Below are positions 46,660 through 55,996 of a stretch of 64,000 bases of DNA, in pieces. The position numbers were made by a program, and so were the translations under genes. Under the pieces are notes generated by a model, which worked only from the letters and a program-made list of their open reading frames with translations, searched no databases and was not told the DNA's origin. The DNA is taken from assembly GCA_016789305.1 (NCBI GenBank), contig JAEURJ010000008.1:124001-188000 (forward strand), in the 5' to 3' direction. Each line of letters opens with the position of its first letter. Within the stretch, counting starts at the first letter, position 1. Source of the stretch: Anaerolineales bacterium. Lineage in GTDB: Bacteria; Chloroflexota; Anaerolineae; Anaerolineales; Villigracilaceae.

Positions 46660-47273
46660 TCCATATCCTCTTCGAGATCTGTGACGGTTGGTGTGCTGCC
46701 AGCCAATAAAAGATAGGAACCGACCAATCCCAAGCCGAGGTTGGTCAATGCAAGCAAGCCGGCGACGAGGATCGAATTTTCCACGGCCGCATAAATAATC
46801 TCGAAGCCTGCTATTAATGTCAACAGGCTGATGATCACACGTAATATTTCTGATGTCAGACCCAGGTGAATTAAGCCGGTGCTGATAAGAAGCAGACCGC
46901 CTGCGATTACGGATAAGCCGAGGCCGGGGATGACAGCTTCAATCCTTGGCGTGGCGCCTGCAGTGATCAATGCGATAATCCCCAGAAGCACCATGGAGAA
47001 CCAGCGGCTCTCCGGCCCAAATGTTGGCTGGTCTTCGTCTGTCTCCGGCAGACTAAGGCGTGTCATTCCGAGTGCTGCAACTATCATCCAGCCGGTAACT
47101 AATTTTGCTGAACCCACCACAAAGGGCTGGTGTCTGGTGATCAGCCAAAAAGCCGCAAGGTATTGCATTGCCAAAGCGCCGAGTTGAATGCGCCAGTCTT
47201 TGCCGATCAACATTGCACCTGATGAGATCAAGATCAATATAACCATCAGCCATGAAAAGGCATCGATCAACAT
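46656..47273 (-). CDS. HyfE/NuoK-like membrane subunit
   Basis: 205 residues, about seven hydrophobic helices. The second half (LLLISTGLIHLGLTSEILRV, then LTLIAGFEIIYAAVENS) resembles HyfE/NuoK-type subunits, which carry glutamates in helices for proton transfer. Between two NuoL/N-like genes with 1-nt and 4-bp junctions, so a stoichiometric complex is likely. The family assignment is tentative. Confidence 0.7.
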   Translation of the reverse strand: MLIDAFSWLMVILILISSGAMLIGKDWRIQLGALAMQYLAAFWLITRHQPFVVGSAKLVTGWMIVAALGMTRLSLPETDEDQPTFGPESRWFSMVLLGIIALITAGATPRIEAVIPGLGLSVIAGGLLLISTGLIHLGLTSEILRVIISLLTLIAGFEIIYAAVENSILVAGLLALTNLGLGLVGSYLLLAGSTPTVTDLEEDME

Positions 47274-47274
47274 A

Positions 47275-48825
47275 TTACAGCCCTCCCTGAGTCATCAAAG
47301 AGACAAAGAGAACAAGAAATAACAGAGTCCACATCAGCCCGCCATCCCCTTCGAGTGTGACAGTAATGGTCTTCGATAGCTGACTGATAAAACGATAGAT
47401 TCCCCAGAGGAATGCATAAGGACTTGGCCCCTGATTTTGCGACGGGCCGGCCCAATGAGCGCGAACCGGGTTGAAGATGCGAAAACGCGGTGTCGCCCAA
47501 AGCAGGCCAAAGGTCAGGAATGAAGCGATGATGGCTGGCAGCCATGAACCGATTTGCCGGGCACCGTTCCAGCCTGTCAGTCCCAGCAGGATTTGCATGA
47601 AGACCAAAAGCCCGATTCCAAATGGATACACTGTGCGCGTCCATGTCGGTTGTACATCCAGCGAGTCGCGGCCGCTGGACCGCAATGCATGGCGAATGTA
47701 CCCTGCCATGGTAAGTGCCTGTGTGATCACAATGAACGGAAAAAAGAAGCCGGGGTTATTCAGCCATGCACTGGCTGTCAACGAAAAAGGAAGCGTTGAA
47801 ATGCTAAAAGCTCCAACAAGCAGGGCGCGGTTTAACCACACATTTTGTATGGAGGTGAGGAAGAGTGAACCGCCGATTAAAATGAGTGAACACCCCCAAG
47901 CGACCGAGCCTGCTGAATTTCCGCTTAACGCAGATGCAACGGAAAGCGCAGCGAGGCTGATGATCCAATAGGGGCGGCCTGTTAATTCGTCGGGTGCGCG
48001 CAGCCACATCCAGCCGCCGTAGATCGCGGCTGCAAGAGCAGGAATTAATAAAAATGGGACAAGGGGGGAAGCCAAGCTGGCAGTTGGGATGTGTGATAAC
48101 AAGGCCAGGCTGGATGCGGCTGAAACCAACCTTAACGAAGTACCAAAGCCGCGCCTGAGATTTGATTCGGATGAATAAGGCAGGTGTAAGGGGAGCACGC
48201 CCATGCGTAAGCCGGCTGCCGCAACAAGATATAAACCCGCTCCAGCCGGCATGGAAATGAAATCAAACGAATTACCGCTTGAAACGCTGACCACATTTGC
48301 CCAGATCAATAAGCCGATTCCAAGCACGCGAGTGGAAAAGGCAATGACTACTTTTTCGCTGTTGGAAGGACCCTCGACTGCTCGTAATTGCGAAATCAAT
48401 TCGGTTAAGTCCAGTGCACTCCAAACCAGAAGCAGTGTCACCGGGTTATCTGCCGTGACTGCCAGCAGGCCAAGCCCACTCAATGCCAGCGTACCCGCCC
48501 AGGTGAACGTATCTGAAAAATTTGGATTTACAACAGCGGTCAATAACACCGAAAGTGCGAGAGCCGACAAACTGACGGCGTAAGGCCAGTTTAAACCATC
48601 AGCGCGAAAGGCGATTGGGTTGGTGAATAATTCAACGGGCTGCCAGAAATGAATGGCAAGTGCAAAATCCATCTGTGCCTGCCAGATAAGAACACTTGTC
48701 AGGGCGAGGATCGTCCCGCCAAACGCAATCAACCAGGCATAGCGGATGCCGGGCTGATAGATTTTCAGGGCGACCAGTGTGATTGCAGTGATGAAAAAGA
48801 TGAGGCTCGAGAGCACGATTAACAT
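47275..48825 (-). CDS. NuoL/HyfF-like proton-translocating membrane subunit
   Basis: 516 residues from ATG 48825; a further 23 codons upstream to 48894 are open but would overlap the start of the divergent DUF3048 gene. About 14 membrane helices. Central blocks LLLVWSALDLTELISQLRAVEG and GLRMGVLPLHLPYSSESNLRRG correspond to helices 5 and 7-8 of NuoL/M proteins. First gene of the three-gene membrane cluster. TACAAT lies 10 nt before this start. Confidence 0.82.
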   Translation of the reverse strand: MLIVLSSLIFFITAITLVALKIYQPGIRYAWLIAFGGTILALTSVLIWQAQMDFALAIHFWQPVELFTNPIAFRADGLNWPYAVSLSALALSVLLTAVVNPNFSDTFTWAGTLALSGLGLLAVTADNPVTLLLVWSALDLTELISQLRAVEGPSNSEKVVIAFSTRVLGIGLLIWANVVSVSSGNSFDFISMPAGAGLYLVAAAGLRMGVLPLHLPYSSESNLRRGFGTSLRLVSAASSLALLSHIPTASLASPLVPFLLIPALAAAIYGGWMWLRAPDELTGRPYWIISLAALSVASALSGNSAGSVAWGCSLILIGGSLFLTSIQNVWLNRALLVGAFSISTLPFSLTASAWLNNPGFFFPFIVITQALTMAGYIRHALRSSGRDSLDVQPTWTRTVYPFGIGLLVFMQILLGLTGWNGARQIGSWLPAIIASFLTFGLLWATPRFRIFNPVRAHWAGPSQNQGPSPYAFLWGIYRFISQLSKTITVTLEGDGGLMWTLLFLVLFVSLMTQGGL

Positions 48826-48892
48826 AACGCTGGTAATTGTATCAGTTTTATGGATGGCGAATTTCGCCCATGCTTTTGGTAAAATCAATTCC
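48826..48892. promoter_or_regulatory. divergent promoter region
   Basis: 67 bp between the antiporter-like cluster (-) and the DUF3048 gene (+). + strand: TAAAAT (48880-48885) 7 nt before the ATG. - strand: TACAAT about 10 nt before ATG 48825. Between them is the inverted repeat GGCGAA-T-TTCGCC, a possible shared operator. Confidence 0.5.
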
Positions 48893-50182
48893 ATGAAATT
48901 TTACCTGCGAAATATTTCGAGGCGGGGGACTTTTTCCTTCGTCTTGTTATGTTTTATCCTGATTGCATGCGCCTCTCCCGCGGACCTTCAACCTGCCGGC
49001 CCACTTTTAGTTGACCCTACGTTGACGCCTTTTCAGCCGGAGCCGACAATCCCAGTTCCATTTGTGGAATCGCAACTTTCCCCTTTACAAGAGCCGACCT
49101 TCACCCCATTTCCAACGCAGACTACGCCTGGCGATGGTTTCCCAACCCCTGTCGAGTTAAGCCCGGATGCGATCGGCGGGGCAAATTTCTCCGGGCTTTC
49201 GATCAACAACCCGCTAACCGGTTTGCCAGTCAGCGACCCGACTCTTTTGGAACGGCGTCCGATTGCGATCAAAGTAGGGAATTCGCCGGATTATGTCCGT
49301 CCACAATCGGGCCTGACCCTGGCAGATGTGGTTTTTGAATATTATATCGAATGGGGCGACTCGCGCTTTATTGCGATCTTCTACGGAAATGAATCGCCGC
49401 ACGTGGGCCCGGTTCGGTCGGGAAGGTATTTTGATGAACATGTTGCACGCATGTACAACGCATTCCTCGTGTTTAAATTCGCCGACCCGCGCGAGCTGAC
49501 TTACTTGAAGGCGAGTGATATTTCTGATTTTCTGATCACACCGGGATTCGGCAAGTGCCCGCCCTTTGTGGACGGTGTGGTAAATCGTGATGACTACAAT
49601 AATTATTTCTTTGATACGGCGCAATGGAAGAATTGTGCCATCAAAAAAGGTGTTGACAACAGCCGTCATGCGTTGAACGGTGGTTTTTTCTCCGAGGATG
49701 TTCCCGTAAGCGATCTGGCCGTCAATAAGATCCGCACTTTTTTTTCTGTTTACAATTACAACTATTGGCAATATGATGCCTTCTTTCATAAGTATTTTCG
49801 GTACCAGGAAGCCAATGACATGATCAATGGAAAGACGGAGGCGTATGTCCCATTGAGTGATGCTCAAACCGGTCTGCCAGTTACAGCGGATAATGTGGTG
49901 GTTTTGTTTGTGCCATATACGTTTGCCACACAAAACGAGGCGGAAGATGAGATTTATCACATTGACCTGATTGATTACGGCAACGCCTATGTTTTCCGCG
50001 ATGGGACCGCAATCCCGGCAAAATGGAATCGTATTGATGAGCATCAACCGATTTTGCTCACCTCCTTGCTGGGTACGCCGATCTACCTCCGCCCCGGACA
50101 TACTTTTTATGAAGTGATCGGCACCACCTCAAGCTATACTCAAAACGGTACGGACTGGTTGTTTCAATTTGCGACGCCGTAG
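48893..50182 (+). CDS. DUF3048 domain lipoprotein (YerB-like)
   Basis: 429 residues from ATG 48893. Lipoprotein signal with lipobox LIAC (cysteine 26), a proline/threonine-rich linker (about 30-95), then DUF3048: NPLTGLPVSD, RRPIAIKVGN, RPQSGLTLADVVFEY, GDSRFIAIFYGN and VGPVRSGRYFDEH, and a C-terminal subdomain ending GTDWLFQF. Extracellular, membrane-tethered. Biochemical role unknown; the family may bind or modify wall components. Confidence 0.93.
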   Translation: MKFYLRNISRRGTFSFVLLCFILIACASPADLQPAGPLLVDPTLTPFQPEPTIPVPFVESQLSPLQEPTFTPFPTQTTPGDGFPTPVELSPDAIGGANFSGLSINNPLTGLPVSDPTLLERRPIAIKVGNSPDYVRPQSGLTLADVVFEYYIEWGDSRFIAIFYGNESPHVGPVRSGRYFDEHVARMYNAFLVFKFADPRELTYLKASDISDFLITPGFGKCPPFVDGVVNRDDYNNYFFDTAQWKNCAIKKGVDNSRHALNGGFFSEDVPVSDLAVNKIRTFFSVYNYNYWQYDAFFHKYFRYQEANDMINGKTEAYVPLSDAQTGLPVTADNVVVLFVPYTFATQNEAEDEIYHIDLIDYGNAYVFRDGTAIPAKWNRIDEHQPILLTSLLGTPIYLRPGHTFYEVIGTTSSYTQNGTDWLFQFATP

Positions 50183-50238
50183 AGAATGACAAAAGAGAAT
50201 GGATTACAATACCAGCATTCCCATGAACGGGAGCCGTT

Positions 50239-50766
50239 ATGACCTTTGACCCTGCCTTCCTTAGCAATTCCATGCTTGTGCTCACTGCCTTTGGCGGTGC
50301 ATTTCTCGTTGCCTTGTGGATCAGCCTCGTTGTGTGGACGTATCGCGACATTCGCGGGCGTGCCCGTGACCCGTTGGTACAAACTCTTGCCGCATTGCTT
50401 GTGGCTGTGTTAAATCTGCCGGGTGTTTTGGTGTATTTGATACTGCGCCCGCAACGAACGCTGGAAGAGGAATATCAACGCACATTGGAGGAAGAGGCTT
50501 TGCTTCAAGCACTTGAAGATTTGCCGCTCTGCCCCGGTTGTGAGCGGCGCGTAAAAGATGAATGGCAGGTTTGCCCGAACTGCCACACGAAATTAAAGAA
50601 ATCCTGCCATAACTGTGGCAAACTGATGGAATTGCCGTGGAATATCTGCCCGTATTGCGGGACCCCGGCTCCGGGTATGCGTGTGGAAGCTGCCAGCATT
50701 GAAGAAGCGCTGCGCGGTTTGAAGTTCGACGATTCAGATGGAGAGGTCAGGATCGAACAACCTTGA
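50239..50766 (+). CDS. membrane protein with double zinc ribbon
   Basis: 175 residues. Two membrane helices (about 10-35 and 50-72) precede a short coiled segment, then two zinc ribbons: CPGC-x9-CPNC and CHNC-x10-CPYC. The tail is acidic (EEALRGLKFDDSDGEV). Cytosolic ribbons near the membrane suggest a protein-contact role. The last four bases overlap the next gene's TTG start. Confidence 0.85.
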   Translation: MTFDPAFLSNSMLVLTAFGGAFLVALWISLVVWTYRDIRGRARDPLVQTLAALLVAVLNLPGVLVYLILRPQRTLEEEYQRTLEEEALLQALEDLPLCPGCERRVKDEWQVCPNCHTKLKKSCHNCGKLMELPWNICPYCGTPAPGMRVEAASIEEALRGLKFDDSDGEVRIEQP

Positions 50767-51878
50767 AAATTGAATCAATCACCCTGCATCAAATAAGTAT
50801 GCCGCTTGTCTCGCCGTTCGAGACATCCTTTGGGCGGGAAACCGATCGTGAATGTGTTTTGGTTGAAATACAATCTGAAGGTTTGACCGGGTATGGGGAA
50901 TGCGTCGCTTCGCGTGATCCTGGCTATAACTATGAAACCACTGGTACCAATCTGCATATTCTTTCCGACTTCATCATCCCTCTGGTCCTGGGGAAGGATA
51001 TAAAAGACGCCGCTGATTTTCAAGCGTTTGTTTCCGGCATTCGTGGACATCATCTAGCCAAAGCCGGTGTGGAAATGGCGATATGGGACTTGCTTGGCAA
51101 ACGTTCCGGCAAACCCTTGCGCGAGTTGTTCGGCGGGAAACGTGAAAAAGTGGAGGTGGGGGTTTCTGTTGGGATCCAATCCACAACCCCGGGCTTGGTA
51201 CGAAGCGTGACTGACTATGTCGATCAGGGATATGCGCGGGTCAAGATCAAGATCAAGCCGGGCAGGGATGTTGAAGATGCATCCGCCGTGCGCAGGGAAT
51301 TTCCAAAGCTACGCTTGCAGGTGGATGCGAACTCTGCCTACACACTTGATGATGTGAACCGTTTGAAACCAATGGATGCGTTGGATTTGTTGCTGATCGA
51401 ACAACCCTTGTTTGAAGATGACATTTGGGACCACCATAAGCTGCAGGAGCAATTCAAAACCCCCATTTGTTTGGATGAAAGCGTGGTTTCCCCGCGCCAT
51501 GCAAGATATGCAATTGAAATGAAGGCGTGCCGCATTATCAATATCAAAGCGGGAAGGCTTGGTGGATTGAGTCAGGCGATCATGGTGCATGATCTTTGTG
51601 CTGAGAATCAAATGCCCGTTTGGTGTGGCGGCATGTTGGAAACAGGGATTGGCCGTGCTTCCAACCTTGCGCTGGCTTCGCTGCCAAATTTTGTTCTACC
51701 GGGTGATATCTCTGCGTCGGATCGATATTACTCGCGTGACGTTACCAATGAAACATTCACTTTGAACCCGGATTCCACCATTACCGTGCCCAACGGACCC
51801 GGCTTGGGCATTACCGTTAACGATGACGCATTAAAATCCTTCACCATGAACAAGGTTTCATTTGTTGCAAATTCATGA
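50763..51878 (+). CDS. o-succinylbenzoate synthase / N-succinylamino-acid racemase
   Basis: Enolase-superfamily enzyme. 371 residues from a TTG that overlaps the previous stop. Catalytic set: K163 in the KIKIK strand, metal ligands D188 (VDANSAY), E213 (IEQPL) and D238 (LDES), and K262 (NIKAGRLGG). These positions agree almost exactly with characterised OSBS/NSAR enzymes. No menaquinone genes adjoin, so racemase activity cannot be separated from OSBS activity here; I give no symbol. Confidence 0.92.
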   Translation: MKIESITLHQISMPLVSPFETSFGRETDRECVLVEIQSEGLTGYGECVASRDPGYNYETTGTNLHILSDFIIPLVLGKDIKDAADFQAFVSGIRGHHLAKAGVEMAIWDLLGKRSGKPLRELFGGKREKVEVGVSVGIQSTTPGLVRSVTDYVDQGYARVKIKIKPGRDVEDASAVRREFPKLRLQVDANSAYTLDDVNRLKPMDALDLLLIEQPLFEDDIWDHHKLQEQFKTPICLDESVVSPRHARYAIEMKACRIINIKAGRLGGLSQAIMVHDLCAENQMPVWCGGMLETGIGRASNLALASLPNFVLPGDISASDRYYSRDVTNETFTLNPDSTITVPNGPGLGITVNDDALKSFTMNKVSFVANS

Positions 51879-51941
51879 CATTGAAATTGTATTGAAGTTA
51901 TTGTGATTCGAATCGATGCCCAAACTTATAATGCGTGGCGT

Positions 51942-53654
51942 ATGAAAGCGTCCCGCATTAGCCTCATTGTCAGTTTCCTTTCCATTGTTGCCTGTCAGCC
52001 AACTTTATGGGGACCTCCTCCGCCTCCACCCACGGCGGGGGTTTCAAAGGTTTCCCTCGCATATTCCCCCTCTGCAACATTTGAAGTGAGATCTACAGAT
52101 ACTCCTACAACAACCGCTGCGCCAACGCCGGTTGTGTTGAATGCTGCACAAGTGTGGGCCAGCCCGGCAGTGCCCGTGTTACTTCAAGATGTATTTCGTC
52201 AGTGGGGATTTCAAGTGATGGCATCCGACCAGCAGTCTGCGAATTTATATATCGACGTGGCTCAGCCTGCTCCAGGCGCATTGCACGTCTCCACATGGAC
52301 TTATGCACTGGTAGCCCCCTTCCCAACTTTGATCGATAACGTTTCCAAAGACGAGTTGCTTGCTTATTGGAGTGGTTCCGGAACGGGAGCCTTTGCCGGT
52401 ATTCCACTCTTGATGGATTCATCCACGCGCGAGACATTTGCCGCACTTTGGGGCGAACCTGCAGATGGTGCTGTCAAAGTGGTTGATCAAAGCGCCTTGC
52501 TTGAAACCGCATGGAATGAGATGCCTGCATGGGCAATCATCCCGTTTGAAAAGATCGAACCGAAATGGAAAGTCCTAATGGTGGACAACCAGTCGCCGAT
52601 ACAAAAGAAATTCGATCCTGCCACCTATGCATTGAACGCCACATATCGGCTGATGTGCGTGAATCCCTGCCAGGTGCCGGGGGATCCCGAATTTGCATTT
52701 CAGAATCGCGATGCCAGCAAGTTGACAACAGTGGTCATGACCGGCGTAACGGCAATGACCCGTGCAACCGCCCAAAGAATGGATTTGCGAGGGGTACTCT
52801 ATCCCGGCGAACCCTTGAGGGATTTGTATCGTGAAGCGGATATCCTTCATATTAACAACGAAGTGCCGTTTTATGCAGGCTGCCCCAAGCCGGATCCATT
52901 CCAGCCGAAGGAAGTGTTTTGCAGCAATCCCCGTTATATTCAACTATTGACGGATATCGGCACCGATGTTGTGGAACTCTCCGGTGATCATTTTGCTGAT
53001 TATCATGAAGAAGCCATGATGGAGACGATCAAGATATACAATGATGTCGGTATTCCGTATTATGGCGGCGGTATCAATGAAGCAGATGGCATGAAGCCTT
53101 TGTTTATGGAAGTGAATGGCAACAAGATCATGTTCATCGGCTGCAATTACAAGACCATCTATGCCAGCGCACGGGAAAACATCCCAGGTGCGGTGCGCTG
53201 TAATTTCGATTACATTACCGACCAGATTCGCACTTATCGGGCGCAGGGATACCTGCCGATCTCAACGTTCCAATATCACGAATTTCCATCGCCGGAGGCA
53301 CGGCCTCAGCAGAAGATCGATTTCCGCACCATGTCTGATGCGGGTGCGGTGGTGGTGAGCGGAAGCCAGGCGCATGTGCCGCAGGTGATGGAATTCTATA
53401 ACGATGGTTTCATTCATTATGGATTGGGTAATCTGTTCTTCGATCAAATGGACCCCGAAGGTTCGCGCATCACACAACATGAGTTCCTGGATCGCCACGT
53501 GTTTTACGATGGAAAATATCTTGGCGTGGAACTGATCACCGCCTACCTCACGGATTATTCCCGCCCACGTTATATGACGGAGCAGGAGCGTAATAGTTTT
53601 CTCTCACTGTTTTTTGACTTGAGCGGGTGGGACTTTCCGCAGGCAGGGCAGTAA
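51942..53654 (+). CDS. CapA-like lipoprotein with N-terminal binding-protein-like domain (1)
   Basis: 570 residues from ATG 51942, which gives a lipoprotein signal (cysteine 18 in IVAC); TATAAT lies 9 nt before it. Residues about 70-250 look like a reduced periplasmic-binding fold (VSTWTYALVAPFPTLIDNV, MPAWAIIPFEKIEPKWKVL). Residues about 265-545 form the CapA/PgsA metallophosphoesterase-like domain: TGVTAMTRA, HINNEV, LSGDHFADY, GGGINEADG, YHEF, SGSQAHVPQVME and GLGNLFFDQ. Usually linked to poly-gamma-glutamate or wall polymers. Paralogue follows at 53733. Confidence 0.88.
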   Translation: MKASRISLIVSFLSIVACQPTLWGPPPPPPTAGVSKVSLAYSPSATFEVRSTDTPTTTAAPTPVVLNAAQVWASPAVPVLLQDVFRQWGFQVMASDQQSANLYIDVAQPAPGALHVSTWTYALVAPFPTLIDNVSKDELLAYWSGSGTGAFAGIPLLMDSSTRETFAALWGEPADGAVKVVDQSALLETAWNEMPAWAIIPFEKIEPKWKVLMVDNQSPIQKKFDPATYALNATYRLMCVNPCQVPGDPEFAFQNRDASKLTTVVMTGVTAMTRATAQRMDLRGVLYPGEPLRDLYREADILHINNEVPFYAGCPKPDPFQPKEVFCSNPRYIQLLTDIGTDVVELSGDHFADYHEEAMMETIKIYNDVGIPYYGGGINEADGMKPLFMEVNGNKIMFIGCNYKTIYASARENIPGAVRCNFDYITDQIRTYRAQGYLPISTFQYHEFPSPEARPQQKIDFRTMSDAGAVVVSGSQAHVPQVMEFYNDGFIHYGLGNLFFDQMDPEGSRITQHEFLDRHVFYDGKYLGVELITAYLTDYSRPRYMTEQERNSFLSLFFDLSGWDFPQAGQ

Positions 53655-53657
53655 TCA

Positions 53658-53687
53658 AATGAGCGCCGCAAGCGCTCATTTTCTTTT
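53658..53687 (+). terminator. terminator of CapA-like gene 1
   Basis: AATGAGCGC, 5-nt loop, GCGCTCATT, then TTCTTTT. Confidence 0.9.
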
Positions 53688-53732
53688 CACACAGAAACCA
53701 TAAAAATTGAGTAGAATTCTTCACTCAAGCCT

Positions 53733-55421
53733 ATGAAAAAAATATCGTCCTTTCTCCTTTGTGCATTTCTGCTGGCGGCGTGTGTCCCCGCAACAACTGC
53801 TCCCATTTCTGAAACACCCACTTCAATTCCAACACTTGTCGTAGCGACCAATACTTCCCAGCCTGCGGCCCTGTGGATTGCGCCATCTGTCCCGGCGCCA
53901 TTGCGGGATGCGGCGCTTGCTTCCGGTATTCCACTCGCTGTCGATTCTCAATCTGCCACGCAAATTGTGGATGTCGCCAACTCAGGCTCCATGTGGATTT
54001 ATGCTCTTGTGGCGCCTTTCCCAACCGTAACAGATGGTGTGACCTATGCGGATTTACTTTCCACCTGGAAAGGCGTATCCAGCGGACCGTTGAGCGGGCA
54101 CGTGCTTTTATTGGCAGATTCCACGCTGGCGGCATTTACTGCCATTTGGGGTGAACCAGCTTCGAGTACCGTGAGAAGCGTCCCTGCTGATCAGTTATTG
54201 AATGCTGCGTGGACGGATATGACTCAATGGGCGATCATCCCGTTCGAAGAAATCCAGCCGAAATGGAAAGTACTCAGTGTGGATAACCAGTCGCCGATCC
54301 ATAAAACTTTCAATGCAGATACGTATCCGTTAAGAATTAACTTTGCTGTATCAGGAGAGGCCGCCTTCACACTTCCTGAAACAAATCGTGATCCAGCCAA
54401 ACTTGCCACAGTGATCTTAACCGGTGTGACTGCACTTGTCCGCGCCACAGCGGTAACGATGGAATTGAAGGGTGTTACCTACCCCGGTTCTTTGATTCGC
54501 GACACGTTGCGTGAGGCCGATATTACCCATATTAGTAACGAAGTGTCTTTTGACAAGGATTGCCCATATCCGAATTCGGGATATCGAAATTTTATTTTGT
54601 GCAGCACCCCCAATTACATGGATCTTTTATTGGACGTGGGGATGGACATCGTGGAAATGACCGGCGATCACTTTGCGGACCGCGGCACACAAGCCATGCT
54701 GGATACGCTTGCACTTTATAAAGAAAAGGGGATTCCATACTACGGCGGGGGAGTGAACGCTGCCGAGGCGCGTCAGCCAGTGTTACTGACCGTCAATGGA
54801 AATAAACTGGCTTTCATGGGCTGTAATGGAAAACGCCCGGAGAAATATCCCAAGGCGAATGCCACCACCCCCGGTGCGGCGGATTGCGATTACCCGTTTT
54901 TTGTAAAGCAAATTCAGGAAGTGAAGGCGCAGGGATATACTGTGATCTTTACCTTCCAGCACGAGGAATGTTATTCCTATGGCCCGTGTTGGAAGCATGA
55001 GGAAGGCTTTCATGCTGTGGCTGATGCCGGTGCTACTGTCGTGAGTGGAAGTCAGGCGCATTTTCCGCATATCATGGAATTTCGCGGTGATTCTTTCATC
55101 CATTATGGGTTGGGGAATCTGTTCTTTGATCAGATGACGTACATCCTGCCTGATGGTAAAGTGATCGACGATACCCGCCGCGAATTCATGGATCGGCACG
55201 TTTTTTATGATGGAAAATATCTGGGTGTGGAGTTGTTGGCTTCCATGCTGGAGGATTACGCCCGCCCAAGACCGATGACGGAGGCGGAACGAACGGCTTT
55301 CCTGTTGGATTATTTCGCTGCAAGTGGTTTTATTCCACTTTCTTCAACCCCAACTCCTCAGCCGACGGTGACACTGACGCCAATGGTGCTGCCGCAAGTT
55401 CCGGGTACACCCACTCCGTAA
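53733..55421 (+). CDS. CapA-like lipoprotein with N-terminal binding-protein-like domain (2)
   Basis: 562 residues, lipobox LAAC (cysteine 17). Same two-part architecture as the preceding gene, with matching blocks SMWIYALVAPFPTVTDGV, WAIIPFEEIQPKWKVL, HISNEVSF, MTGDHFADR, GGGVNAAEA, SGSQAHFPHIMEF and HYGLGNLFFDQM. It ends in a threonine/proline tail (TPTPQPTVTLTPM) that may span the wall. A tandem duplication that has since diverged. Own terminator. Confidence 0.88.
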   Translation: MKKISSFLLCAFLLAACVPATTAPISETPTSIPTLVVATNTSQPAALWIAPSVPAPLRDAALASGIPLAVDSQSATQIVDVANSGSMWIYALVAPFPTVTDGVTYADLLSTWKGVSSGPLSGHVLLLADSTLAAFTAIWGEPASSTVRSVPADQLLNAAWTDMTQWAIIPFEEIQPKWKVLSVDNQSPIHKTFNADTYPLRINFAVSGEAAFTLPETNRDPAKLATVILTGVTALVRATAVTMELKGVTYPGSLIRDTLREADITHISNEVSFDKDCPYPNSGYRNFILCSTPNYMDLLLDVGMDIVEMTGDHFADRGTQAMLDTLALYKEKGIPYYGGGVNAAEARQPVLLTVNGNKLAFMGCNGKRPEKYPKANATTPGAADCDYPFFVKQIQEVKAQGYTVIFTFQHEECYSYGPCWKHEEGFHAVADAGATVVSGSQAHFPHIMEFRGDSFIHYGLGNLFFDQMTYILPDGKVIDDTRREFMDRHVFYDGKYLGVELLASMLEDYARPRPMTEAERTAFLLDYFAASGFIPLSSTPTPQPTVTLTPMVLPQVPGTPTP

Positions 55422-55422
55422 T

Positions 55423-55455
55423 AAAAAGAACCGCTCCCAAAAAGCGGTTCTTTTT
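55423..55455. terminator. bidirectional terminator
   Basis: AAAAAGAACCGCT, 7-nt loop, AGCGGTTCTTTTT; between converging genes. Confidence 0.93.
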
Positions 55456-55467
55456 TGATTTAAATTA

Positions 55468-55995
55468 TTATTTTTTCCTGCGCAGATTTCTTAAAATAGT
55501 ACTGCCATCGTTGAAACCCAATGGAATGAAAACCTGCAGGGTGTAGACGAAGACATTTTCAAGCAAGGTGTATAAGCCAAGCCAAAACCAATCCCCGCGC
55601 CAGAGGGGAAGAGTTAGATATAAAAGAATCGAAAGCAATCCGTTGACGATCGGTCCGCCCAATGCGCGGCGGATGTGGATGAAAGCAGGAAGGTCGGGTT
55701 CATCTTTCGGATAATGCGTCAGAGCGAAGAGAGTCAACGTGCCAAATATAATCCCATCCATCGAGTAGCCGGTGCGTTTGGCGGCGTAGGCGTGGCCAAG
55801 GGTGTGGATCAGCTCCGAGGTCCAGTGCAGAAGCGCGGCGAGAAACCCAAAGAGAATGGACTGACCCAATGGAAGGTCAATCCCATATAATGAGAAAGTT
55901 GCAAATCCAACCCAAATAATCGATGTGCCGATCGCGGCAAGCGGCGAAACGCTGATCTGCAATCCAAATAACTTTCCAAGTTGAATCGATTTCAT
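55468..55995 (-). CDS. site-2-protease-like membrane protein, catalytic glutamate lost
   Basis: 175 residues, four to five membrane helices. It aligns by eye with M50/rhomboid-independent site-2 proteases, but the HExxH motif reads HTLGH (H64-T65-L66-G67-H68) and the usual NLxPxxPLDGG end motif is reduced to IPLGFNDGSTI. The metal-binding histidines and an aspartate remain but the general base is gone. Probably an inactive pseudoprotease. The intact relative lies at 58236. First of two close genes with the epimerase (1-nt gap). Confidence 0.78.
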   Translation of the reverse strand: MKSIQLGKLFGLQISVSPLAAIGTSIIWVGFATFSLYGIDLPLGQSILFGFLAALLHWTSELIHTLGHAYAAKRTGYSMDGIIFGTLTLFALTHYPKDEPDLPAFIHIRRALGGPIVNGLLSILLYLTLPLWRGDWFWLGLYTLLENVFVYTLQVFIPLGFNDGSTILRNLRRKK

Positions 55996-55996
55996 G

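Noticed and set aside
48825..48894. Longer N-terminus for the NuoL-like gene
   Set aside because: The extra 23 codons would overlap the divergent gene start and its promoter and precede the first membrane helix with a non-typical sequence.
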